Positions 20,258 to 28,266 of a stretch of 64,000 bases of DNA are shown here, piece by piece. A model generated the notes under the pieces. That model was not told the origin of the DNA. It saw only the letters and a list, made by a program, of their open reading frames with translations, and did not search any database. Numbering within the stretch: position 1 is the stretch's first letter; every line of letters begins with the position of its first letter. The stretch covers positions 6,021 to 70,020 of the forward strand of contig NZ_JANAVP010000002.1 in assembly GCF_024213665.1 (NCBI RefSeq). Direction: 5' to 3'. The stretch comes from Streptomyces sp. A3M-1-3 (lineage in GTDB: Bacteria > Actinomycetota > Actinomycetes > Streptomycetales > Streptomycetaceae). The position numbers and the translations under genes are program-made.

Positions 20258-23200
20258 ACATCCGGGTCGCGGTGATCTCGCCGTGCACGGTCTCGCCGTC
20301 CGGGTCCTGCTGCGGCAGGCCGGGCCGCAGGTGCTCCTCCACGCTGATGTACTTCAGCCCGGCCCGCAGGTCGGCGTCGTTGCGCAGCCGGATGACGAGG
20401 GGGAACTCGGCGAGGGCGGTGGTGTCGAAGAGGCCGGTCGTGTAGAGCAGCTGCACGCCGAGTGCGTCCGAGACGGCCCGCTGCAGCTCCAGCAGGTACG
20501 TCGCGTTGGCGCGGCCGATCGGGTTGTCGAGGAAGAGCGTGCCGGCGTGCCGGTGCTTTTCACGGCCCCGGTCGTTGCTGCGGAGTGCGGCCATCGTGCA
20601 GTACAGCGCGATGGCCGCGGTGAGCAACTGGCCGCCGGAGAACACGTCGCCCATCTGCCCGACCGGGACGCGCTCGGCGCGCAGTACGGCGTCCGGCTTG
20701 AGGATCTCCACGGCGATACCGCGGGGCTCCAGTGCGGCCTGGACGCCGCGCAGCAGCAGGGACATCCCGTCCCGGCGCCCCTCTCCGAAGGACGCCGTGC
20801 TGTTCTTCCTCACGGCGGCGCGGGTCGCCTCGTCGATGACCTCGCCGAGCCGCTCGGTGAGCGTCGACTGGTCCGGCTCCTCGAACCGGATCCGCAGGAA
20901 CTCCTGCCCCGACCACTCGCCGAGCCCCTCCGGCAGCTGGGAGAGCCGTTGCGCGGAGCGCAGCGTCGCCAGCGCGGACTCCACCAGTCCGCGCAGCCGG
21001 TCGACGATGCTGTCGCGGTTGCGCTCCAGCTGCTCCAGCTCGTCGGTGAGCACGCGCAGCCGGGGCGCAAAGGCGTGCGCCCACTTCGCGGCGTGCTCCG
21101 GCAGGGTGGCCACCGGGAGCTCCCGGATCTGCTGGCGCGCGGGTGTGCGCACCTGCTCGTAGCGGGTGGCGTTGGCGTGCCGTACGAGGGTGTCGCTCGC
21201 CTCACGCACGGCAGCCTCGGCCGTCGACAAGTCGGCCGCGCAGCCGCGCAGCGACCGGCGCGCCTCGGCGGCCGACTGCCGGGCCTCCTCCAGGGTGCCC
21301 GGGTAGGGCTCGGGTCCGGCCTCCTCCGCGTCCTGCTGGCCTTCCCGCAGCAGGTCGCGCAGCAGCGCGGCGGTCTCGTCGAAGCCGCCGGCCGCGTCCT
21401 CGGCGGCACGGTGGGCGTGCAGCAGCTCGGCGTGGGCGGCGCGGGCCGCCTCCAGCGCATCGGTACGGGCGGCCAGTTCGGCGGTGGCGGTGCGCAGCGT
21501 CGACTGCGCCTGCTCCACATCGGCCGGGACCAGTTCCTCGGGCAGCTCGGTGTGCGCCTCGCCGGCCGGCGGGGCGTGCCGCTCGGCCTCGCCGCGCAGC
21601 CGGCCGAGCTGCTCGCTGGCGGTGGAGGCTCGGGACTCCAGCAGCTGGACGAGCGACTCGGCGCGGGCCGCGGCGGCCTGCCGGGAGGGGCCGTCCGCCC
21701 CGTCCGTTCCCTCCAGCAACTGGGCGGCGCGGGTACGGACCTTGTTGGTGAGCCGGTCCAGCTCGGCCAGCGCGGCGCTCTCGTCGCTCTCCGCGCGGGC
21801 CTGTTCGGCGCGCAGGTCGGCGCCGACGCCCACCTTCTCGTACAGCTGGGACGCGGCGCGGTAGGCCTCGCGGAGGGCGGGCAGCGCGGTGCGGGGCGCG
21901 CCGCCGTCCGACTCCGGCTGGTTCTCCGGCGCGCCCGCGATCTCGGCGCGCTCGGCGCGCAGCGCGCGGGCGGTCCTGCGCGCGTCGTCTGCGGCCCGCT
22001 GCGCGGCGCGGCGGTCCTCGTCCGCGGCTCTGGCGCGGTCCAGGCAGACGGTGGCGCGGGCTTCCGACTCGGCTGCCTCGTCGGCGAGTTCGCGCAGCTT
22101 GCTCTGCCATCCGGAGCGCTCGCGCAGCCGGAACGCGAGGCCCGCGAGGGCGTCGGCGGCGCGGCGGGCGCGCTGGGCGGCGTCCTGCCGTTCGTCGCGG
22201 ACGCGGGCGGTGTCGGCGGCCGCCTCGTCGGCCTCGGCGCGGGCGGTACGGGCCTCGGCCAGCTCGGCCGCCGCGGCCTCCGCGGCGGTCCGCGCGGCGT
22301 GCGCGGCCTCGGCGAGTTCGGCGAGCCGGCCCGGCGGGCAGCCGGTGCGCCAGGAGCCGAGCCGGGCGGACAGCGCGCGGTCACCGGCCAGCCGGGCGGC
22401 CAGCGCACGGATCTCCGTATCGCGGGCGGTCGCCCGTGACCGGAGCGCCTGGCGCTCCTCGTCGGCGGCGTGCTCGTCGTGCATGGCCGGGTTCGGCGGT
22501 ACGAGGAAGACGTCGCCTTCCGCCGCCGCGGCGGGGGAGGGTACCGGTGCCAGAAGTGCGGCGGCGGTGCCGACGGCGACGGCGGAGCGAGGCAGCAGGG
22601 CGGCACCGGCGAGGACTTCGCGGGCGCGGGTGTGCGCGGCGGGGTCGGTGATGACGACGCCGTCGACGAGCTCGGGCCGGGCCGCGAGCACGGCGGCGTG
22701 GTCGACGGGGTCGACGGACTGGGCGAGGTAGCGCCAGCCGGGGAGTGCGGGAATGCCGTGCTCGCCGAGATATTCGACGGTGGCGAGCACATCGGGCCCG
22801 GGCGGCAGCAGCCCGCCGTCACCGAGCGCACCGAGGATGCGGGCATCGTCGGCGGCGGCGGTACGAAGCTCGAACAACTGCCGCTCGGAGGAGGCGACAC
22901 CGTCGTCGAGCAGCCGCCGAAGATCGTCGGCACCCCGGTCCAACGCATCGACACCCAACGCCTCACCCCCGACCCCGGCGCCGCGTACGGCCGGGTCCCC
23001 GCCGGACGAGCCCCCGCGCCCGGACCCGGCGTGGCGACCATCCCCGCCCGAGCCGCCGCCGCCCACAGCGGCACCATCGCCCGCCCCCGGGCGGCGACCA
23101 TCCCCACCCGAGCCGCCGCCCACAGCGGCACCATCGCCCGCCCCCGGGCGGCGACCATCCCCACCCGAGCCGCCGCCGCCCACAGCGGCACCGACGCCCG

Positions 23201-25367
23201 CCGCCGGGCGGCGACCGCTCGCGCGGGGGCCGTCACTGCCCTCGGCCGCGCCTCCAGACGCAACTCCGTCTGCACCTCTGCCGACGTCGGCCGACGCACC
23301 GTCGCCGGCCCCGCCCGTGCCGGCGGCTGCGTCGTGTGCCGCCGCGTGGCGGCCGGCGCCGCCGGAGCCATCACTGCCCCCGGCCCCACCACCAGGCGCC
23401 GCCCCGTCCGCGGCTCCGCGCGGCGCGCCGGTATCCGCACCGGCCGTCGGTACCCGGCCGTCCGCGCGGCCGGCGGTGCCGCCGGGTCGGCGGGGATGGG
23501 GGACGCCGGGGGGTGCCGTGGGGGTTGGCAGGCTCAGTAGTTCTGCCAGGCGGGCGTCCTGGGCGATGGATTCGGCTGCCCGGTGTTCCGCTTCGTACGC
23601 CGCGTCCGCGGCCCCCGCCGCATCCGCCGCGCGCGCCGCCGCGAGTTCGGCCCGGCCCTCCGCCGCGGCCGCCTCCCTGGCCCGGTCGGCCGTCTCGCGC
23701 GCCGCGTCGCGGGCCGCGTCCCAGGCCGCGACGGCCGTCTTCTCCGCGTCGCTCGCGGCCAGCGCCGCGCGCGCCGGGTCCGCGTCCGGCGCCGAGTCGT
23801 CGAGCCAGCCGGCCCGGACCGCTTCCGCCGTCTCCTGCGCGACCTCGTTCAGCCGCTGGCGCAGATGCTCCGCCTCGCTGCGGGCGCGCTGCGCCGCGGT
23901 CGCGGCGGCCGTTGCGTCGCGGTGGGCGGCCTCACCCGCCGACTGGAGCACCGCGGACCGCTCCTCCTCCTCATTGGCGACCCGCTCGCCGCCCTCCGCC
24001 GCCGTGTGCAGCGCCCGTACCAGCTCCCCGGCGGCCGTGGCCCGGGCGGCCAGCGCCGGGGCCGCGTCCCGTTCAGCCTCGCGGATCGCCACGGCGACGC
24101 GCGCGGAACGGTCCGCCGCGGCCCGGTGGCGCAGTACCGCTTCGGCGGCCTGCCAGGCGGAGTACAGCGTGCGGGCCTCGACCAGCTCCCGGCGCTGCGC
24201 GGCGGCGGCCTTCTCGGCGACGGTGAGCGCCAGCGACGCATGCCGGTAGGCCAGCTCGGCGGCGATCAGCGAGCTGCGGCTGCGGCCGTTCTCCGCCTCG
24301 GTCACCTTGTGCGCGGCGGCGGTGACCTGCTGGGACAGGTCCGCCGTCCGGCCGCGCTCCTCCGCGGCCCGCGCGGAGACCCGCCGGGCGAGCGTACGGG
24401 TACGCCGCTCCGCCCCGGCGTGTACGTCACGGGCGCGTCCCCGCGCGTCCGCGGCCTCGACGATCCGGCCGAGGAGGTCCATCGAACCGGCGGTGAACTC
24501 CCGTTCCGCGGTCAGCTCGGAGCGGCGGCCCAGCTTGTTGCCGAAGCCGTGCACCAGGTCGGCGAGACCGTCCGTGTCGCGGGTGTCGGTGACCGCGCGC
24601 AGCAGGAGGTCGGTGAAGTCGGAGTCCTTCTTGACGGCGAACAGGCCCGCCGCCTCGCCCTCGTCGGCGTTCATCTCCCGCTGGTAGCGGAACAGTTCGG
24701 GGTCCAGGCCCAGGTCGCCGAGGTGCTCGTTCCAGCGGTCGTGGATCTCTTCCCAGTACACATCGAGGTGCGGGTACGCCTTGCCCGCCTCCGTGACCGC
24801 GTCCCGGAAGCCCTTCATCGTGCGGCGCCGCCCCTGCGCACCCGACGCGCCCTCCGCCGCAGGCCGCACGGCCGTTGACTCGGCGACCGGCAGCGAGTCC
24901 AGGCTCAGCCCCGGCCCGGGCCGGAAGGAGTACCAGGCCTCGGCGAACTTCCGCGGGTCGTTGGAGACCTGCCGCCCGCGCCACTCGCTGACCTTGCCGA
25001 CGACGACGCATTCGCCGGTCAGGGTGTGCTGCCATTCCAGCGCGACATGCCCGCAGTCGTCGGCGAGCAGGAACTTGCGCAGCACGCCGGAGCTGGCGCC
25101 GCCCAGCGTGTTGCGGTGTCCGGGCAGCATCACCGAGAAGATCAGCTTCAGCAGTACGGACTTGCCGCCGCCGTTCTCCAGGAAGAGCACGCCCGCGGGG
25201 GCGGGCCGGCACGGCGGACCGGTCGGCTCCTCCTCGAAGAACTCCGCCTGCGTGGGGGCGGGGTGGGGCACCGGCTCGCCGACTCCGCGCAGGTCGAGCA
25301 CGGTGTCGGCGTAGCGCGCACCGGCGGGCCCGATGGAGTAGAGGCGGATCCGGGACAGCTCGTACAT
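20226..25367 (-). CDS. SMC/MukB-like ATPase, JetC/MksB-like
   Basis: 1713-residue ABC-type chromosome-structure ATPase. The N-terminal Walker A is LFLENGGGKS (residues 61-70), then a head block ending in VLRKFLLADDCGHVALEW. A first coiled coil, very rich in Ala/Glu/Arg, spans about 300-610. A Gly-rich low-complexity insert lies at about 613-800. A globular hinge-like domain (about 800-970) contains LPGWRYLAQSVDPVDHAA. A return coiled coil follows, then the signature FSGGQLLTAAIALYC (about 1575) and Walker B LFLDNPIGRAN (about 1605-1615). It is the third gene after a winged-helix-like and a long helical protein, as in JetABC/MksFEB systems that compact or extrude DNA and restrict plasmids. ATG 25367 has only a weak ribosome site. 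Confidence 0.85.
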   Translation of the reverse strand: MYELSRIRLYSIGPAGARYADTVLDLRGVGEPVPHPAPTQAEFFEEEPTGPPCRPAPAGVLFLENGGGKSVLLKLIFSVMLPGHRNTLGGASSGVLRKFLLADDCGHVALEWQHTLTGECVVVGKVSEWRGRQVSNDPRKFAEAWYSFRPGPGLSLDSLPVAESTAVRPAAEGASGAQGRRRTMKGFRDAVTEAGKAYPHLDVYWEEIHDRWNEHLGDLGLDPELFRYQREMNADEGEAAGLFAVKKDSDFTDLLLRAVTDTRDTDGLADLVHGFGNKLGRRSELTAEREFTAGSMDLLGRIVEAADARGRARDVHAGAERRTRTLARRVSARAAEERGRTADLSQQVTAAAHKVTEAENGRSRSSLIAAELAYRHASLALTVAEKAAAAQRRELVEARTLYSAWQAAEAVLRHRAAADRSARVAVAIREAERDAAPALAARATAAGELVRALHTAAEGGERVANEEEERSAVLQSAGEAAHRDATAAATAAQRARSEAEHLRQRLNEVAQETAEAVRAGWLDDSAPDADPARAALAASDAEKTAVAAWDAARDAARETADRAREAAAAEGRAELAAARAADAAGAADAAYEAEHRAAESIAQDARLAELLSLPTPTAPPGVPHPRRPGGTAGRADGRVPTAGADTGAPRGAADGAAPGGGAGGSDGSGGAGRHAAAHDAAAGTGGAGDGASADVGRGADGVASGGAAEGSDGPRASGRRPAAGVGAAVGGGGSGGDGRRPGAGDGAAVGGGSGGDGRRPGAGDGAAVGGGGSGGDGRHAGSGRGGSSGGDPAVRGAGVGGEALGVDALDRGADDLRRLLDDGVASSERQLFELRTAAADDARILGALGDGGLLPPGPDVLATVEYLGEHGIPALPGWRYLAQSVDPVDHAAVLAARPELVDGVVITDPAAHTRAREVLAGAALLPRSAVAVGTAAALLAPVPSPAAAAEGDVFLVPPNPAMHDEHAADEERQALRSRATARDTEIRALAARLAGDRALSARLGSWRTGCPPGRLAELAEAAHAARTAAEAAAAELAEARTARAEADEAAADTARVRDERQDAAQRARRAADALAGLAFRLRERSGWQSKLRELADEAAESEARATVCLDRARAADEDRRAAQRAADDARRTARALRAERAEIAGAPENQPESDGGAPRTALPALREAYRAASQLYEKVGVGADLRAEQARAESDESAALAELDRLTNKVRTRAAQLLEGTDGADGPSRQAAAARAESLVQLLESRASTASEQLGRLRGEAERHAPPAGEAHTELPEELVPADVEQAQSTLRTATAELAARTDALEAARAAHAELLHAHRAAEDAAGGFDETAALLRDLLREGQQDAEEAGPEPYPGTLEEARQSAAEARRSLRGCAADLSTAEAAVREASDTLVRHANATRYEQVRTPARQQIRELPVATLPEHAAKWAHAFAPRLRVLTDELEQLERNRDSIVDRLRGLVESALATLRSAQRLSQLPEGLGEWSGQEFLRIRFEEPDQSTLTERLGEVIDEATRAAVRKNSTASFGEGRRDGMSLLLRGVQAALEPRGIAVEILKPDAVLRAERVPVGQMGDVFSGGQLLTAAIALYCTMAALRSNDRGREKHRHAGTLFLDNPIGRANATYLLELQRAVSDALGVQLLYTTGLFDTTALAEFPLVIRLRNDADLRAGLKYISVEEHLRPGLPQQDPDGETVHGEITATRMFKRRQVPAEQ
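23033..23209 (-). repeat. Tandem coding repeat, three units of 60/57/60 bp
   Basis: Within the SMC gene, three near-identical units begin at 23033, 23093 and 23150. Each encodes a 19-20 residue unit of the form GDGRRPGAGDGAAVGGGGSG (residues about 720-778). Flanking sequence is similar, more diverged Gly/Ala/Arg repeat. Unit lengths are multiples of three, so copy number can vary without breaking the frame. Confidence 0.9.
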
Positions 25368-25390
25368 GGCGGCGGACTCTCGTTGTCTTC

Positions 25391-25454
25391 GGACGTGCGG
25401 ACGTGCGGGCGTGCGGGCGTGCGGGCGTGCGGGCGTGCGGGCGTGCGGGCGTGC
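25391..25454. repeat. Octanucleotide microsatellite, 8 copies of GGRCGTGC
   Basis: Eight perfect head-to-tail 8-bp units, the first two GGACGTGC and the next six GGGCGTGC. They fill most of the 102 bp between the stop of the 302-residue gene and the ATG of the SMC gene. No stop codon arises in any minus-strand frame of the repeat. Short tandem arrays of this kind are prone to slippage. Confidence 0.95.
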
Positions 25455-25469
25455 GGGATCAGTGAGTGA

Positions 25470-26378
25470 TCAGGCGTGGAACGGCAGACCGGCGTCGGCG
25501 GCCAGTTCGAGGCCGTCGGCATCGGGCGGCGGCAGGAGGGTCGCGGTCCCGTCGGTCACCGGTACCACGCCCAGGTCCAGCAGTTCGGCCATCGCCGCGC
25601 TGCCCGCCATGTCGCGGACCTGCAACTGGTAGCGGGCGGTGGTGCGGTACGCGCCTCCGGCATCGTCGCCCGTGCGCTGCAGGAAGCCGGAGTCGGTGAG
25701 GAAAGCGACTGCCTTTCCGACGATGCCGGTGGTGGATCCGGCCAGCCTCCGGGCGTCTTTGGTCGCACCGGTGGCGCTGCGCCGGGCGTAGACCCGCCAG
25801 GCGGCTTCGAGTCCGGGCGCGTCCGTGGTGGGGTCGGTGTTCTCCCCCTGCTCCTCGGCACGCTCTTCGAGACGGCGGCAGGCCTGCCGTACGAACGCGT
25901 CGACCCCGTTGACGGTGATCCGGCCGATGTAGCCGTCGTCGGCGAGGTCCTCGGGGCGCGGGAAGGCCAGTGCGGCGACGGCCAGGTGGGCCAGGCCGTG
26001 CAGAAAGCGGTCGGCCGAGTCGGCGGTGGTACGGCGTGCGTAGTCGCCCATGCGTACGGCGAAGACGGAGTCCTCGTCGGCGGCGACGGCCATACCGGCG
26101 CGCGGCGAGACCTCCAGGACGACAAGCCCGAGGCCGGTGGCGACGGCGTCGGCGATCCTCGCGAACGGGGAGTCCTCGCGGTAGCGGCGGAGCAGCTCGG
26201 CGTACTCGGCGTCGCGGGCGGGGAGCAGCTTGGGCTGCAGCCCGAACGCGACGAGTCGCGCCGCGTCGGCGGCGTCCGCGGGCGTGACGGCGCCGCCGAC
26301 TGTGCCCTGTGCGGCCCCGGCCGCCTCACCCGCGTCCGGCTCACGCCACACCTCGCGCCCGGCATGCTGGTCGGTCAC
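25470..26378 (-). CDS. Winged-helix-like accessory protein of the SMC operon (JetB/MksE-like)
   Basis: 302-residue soluble protein. Features: a central LLRRYREDSPFARIADAVATG segment; ISDP-free helical repeats such as DRFLHGLAHLAVAALAF; a domain with VNGVDAFVRQACRRLEERAEE; and a C-terminal helix-turn-strand layout, STTGIVGKAVAFLTDSGFLQ...GAYRTTARYQLQVRDMA, that reads like a winged helix. Position and size fit the KITE-type partner (JetB/MksE) of SMC complexes. I assign the role by operon context and fold pattern, not by a recognised motif. It is in the same frame as the SMC gene, separated by one TGA and the octamer repeat. Confidence 0.68.
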   Translation of the reverse strand: MTDQHAGREVWREPDAGEAAGAAQGTVGGAVTPADAADAARLVAFGLQPKLLPARDAEYAELLRRYREDSPFARIADAVATGLGLVVLEVSPRAGMAVAADEDSVFAVRMGDYARRTTADSADRFLHGLAHLAVAALAFPRPEDLADDGYIGRITVNGVDAFVRQACRRLEERAEEQGENTDPTTDAPGLEAAWRVYARRSATGATKDARRLAGSTTGIVGKAVAFLTDSGFLQRTGDDAGGAYRTTARYQLQVRDMAGSAAMAELLDLGVVPVTDGTATLLPPPDADGLELAADAGLPFHA

Positions 26379-26465
26379 TGCTGCTCCTCGCTGCGGAATC
26401 GCTGATGTACGTAAGCCGGTGTACGGAAGCAGCCGGTGCCGCGGCGCTGCCCTGGAGCGCCTGCG

Positions 26466-26577
26466 GCGGGCTTCTTCCCCACCCCGCCCCTTCCCGAATC
26501 GGGGGCAGGCCCCCAGGCCCCCGCAGAATTCAGCCCGTCCGGTGATTGAGGACCGGGGTGCGGGGCGGAGCCCCAGA
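26466..26577. repeat. Dispersed Streptomyces intergenic repeat
   Basis: On the minus strand it reads GGGGCTCCGCCCCGCACCCC, then GGTCCTCAATCACCGGACGG and a GGGGGCCTGGGGGCCTGCCCCC tail. This mosaic of short inverted repeats is, from memory, one of the commonest interspersed intergenic sequences in Streptomyces chromosomes. It sits in the 226-bp space between the first and second genes of the SMC operon and could form strong RNA hairpins there. Confidence 0.65.
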
Positions 26578-26604
26578 CGGGCAGAGGCGCGCCGCAGGCG
26601 GTTC

Positions 26605-28128
26605 TCACGCTGCCTCCGTGCGGTCCGCGGCCATGCCGGCCGCGTCCAGCAGGGCCGTGCCGACGATCAGGTCGGCTCCGCCGAACTCCGGGTCGTCCAG
26701 TTCCGTGCCGTCGTCGACGGCGAAGAGCAGCCGCTCCTCGCCCTGCCGGTACGCCGTGCCGACCGGCGGGCTCGCCGCGTGGACCGCCAACAGCGCGACC
26801 AGGTACGGCAGATCACGGTCGCGGCGGCGGGCCTCGGCCAGCAGTCCGGAGAGCCGGCGCGGCGCGTCGTGCGGCAGGTCGAGCAGCTCCATGGCGCTCG
26901 CCAGCTGCTCCTCGCTGAACCGGCTGTCGTCGGGGGTGGCGATCAGATCGGGCTCCGGCATCTCCGCGCCGAGATGCTCCCGCTCCACCGGCGGCGTGAG
27001 CAGTATGTCGACGAGATCGCCGACCCGGACGGCGACGGGCGTGCGCAGCCCCGTACCGCGGGCGAAGAACGCGTCGGTGACGCGGGTCGCGTGCTCCACG
27101 GGCAGCGGAAGCACCGGCGCGAGGAGCTGTCCGTACAGGTCGAGGCCGGAGCGGCAAGCGGGAGCCGCGAAGGCCTGCCGGTCCTGCTCGGCACGGAACA
27201 GCGGGCCGGCCTCCAGCAGCCGGGACTGCAACTGCGTGTGGCGGCGGATGCAGTCCTTGACGATGTCGACGAGCTCGGCGGCGCGCCGCTTGTGCTCCGC
27301 CGTCTTGGGGTCGGACCCGGTCTCGGCCTCGTCGCGCGCCTTGCGGATGTTGGTGAGGATCGCGTTCTCGTGGCGGTAGCGGTCGGCGACGTGGTCGAGT
27401 GCCTCGGCGATCATGTCGGGCACGGTGTTCAGCCAGTCGACGGCGCGGACATTGCGCCGGGTCGCGTCGAGTGTCCTGCGGAGCGTCTCGGCATACTGCA
27501 CGGTCCGGTAGCGGGCCTGCTCGGCGGCGAGCTGCGCGTCGGCCAGCCTACCGCGGCTGATCAGCACCTCCAGCTTCACCTCGGCGGCGATCTGCGCGCT
27601 GGTGACATCGGTGTCCAGGGCGCCGACGAGGACGTTGACCGCTTCGTCGGTGGTACGCAGGTACACGCTGCCGCCGTACCCGGGCACCTCCTCGATCAGC
27701 TTGAAGTCGTAGTCCCGCCGCACATAGGCGCCGTCGGGGCCGAACGTGCCATAAACCGCCCGGAAGCCGCGGTCGACACTGCCGACGTTGATCAGGTTCT
27801 CCAGGACCCACCGGGCGACCCGCTCGTGCTCCGCGGCCGGGCGGCGCGGGGCCTGGGCGGCGACGCGTGGGAGCAGCCGGGCCACTATCTGCTCGTGGTC
27901 GGCGCCGGTGTCGAAGTCCATGTTCAGCGTGACCAGGTCGATCGCGGAGAGCGCGACTTCCGCCATGGCGTAGACCGAGTATTCGCCCGCCAGGTTCGCT
28001 TTGCGCACGTCCAGGTCGTGCAGCGGCGCGGTGCACGCGAGCGCGCGGAGCCGCCGGGCCAGGCCTTCGTCGGCAGCCGGGCCCGGCGCCGGTGAGGGAA
28101 CGGTCTTCGCCGGGGCAGGAAAGGTCAC
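26605..28128 (-). CDS. First gene of SMC operon, long helical protein (JetA/MksF kleisin-like candidate)
   Basis: 507-residue soluble, mostly helical protein with no membrane segment. The N-terminal third contains LARRLRALACTAPLHDLDVRKANLAGEYSVYAMAEVALSAID, a wing-like region VPGYGGSVYLRTTDEAVNVL, then a long coiled-coil-like stretch (RGRLADAQLAAEQARYRTVQYAETLRRTLD and KTAEHKRRAAELVDIVKDCI). Order, length and helicity fit the kleisin of a Jet/Mks complex, but no motif proves it. The start is taken as GTG 28128 because TAATCT at 28141-28136 is an ideal -10 whose transcript would begin at that GTG; an ATG 15 codons upstream would lie above this promoter. Confidence 0.65.
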   Translation of the reverse strand: MTFPAPAKTVPSPAPGPAADEGLARRLRALACTAPLHDLDVRKANLAGEYSVYAMAEVALSAIDLVTLNMDFDTGADHEQIVARLLPRVAAQAPRRPAAEHERVARWVLENLINVGSVDRGFRAVYGTFGPDGAYVRRDYDFKLIEEVPGYGGSVYLRTTDEAVNVLVGALDTDVTSAQIAAEVKLEVLISRGRLADAQLAAEQARYRTVQYAETLRRTLDATRRNVRAVDWLNTVPDMIAEALDHVADRYRHENAILTNIRKARDEAETGSDPKTAEHKRRAAELVDIVKDCIRRHTQLQSRLLEAGPLFRAEQDRQAFAAPACRSGLDLYGQLLAPVLPLPVEHATRVTDAFFARGTGLRTPVAVRVGDLVDILLTPPVEREHLGAEMPEPDLIATPDDSRFSEEQLASAMELLDLPHDAPRRLSGLLAEARRRDRDLPYLVALLAVHAASPPVGTAYRQGEERLLFAVDDGTELDDPEFGGADLIVGTALLDAAGMAADRTEAA

Positions 28129-28266
28129 GACGGCAAGATTAGGCGGTCGCACTGACAACGACCCAAACGGCACGGATGGGCCGGTACGGCCGAGCTGCTG
28201 CCACTACGGCCGCTTACGCCCCGGGCACGCCCGCTCCCCGGCCCATCGCTGTCATACGCTCACCGC

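Noticed and set aside
22745-24249. Long plus-strand Pro/Arg/Ser-rich frames opposite the SMC coiled coil
   Set aside because: Antisense translation of Ala/Glu/Arg coiled-coil codons and the Gly repeat; repetitive composition explains the open frames.
25391-25454. CRISPR array
   Set aside because: Units are 8 bp, identical and without spacers; this is a microsatellite.
20226-28128. Complete Wadjet defence system
   Set aside because: No JetD/TOPRIM nuclease gene is adjacent, and the first two proteins lack a motif I can name, so only a Jet/Mks-like assignment is supported.
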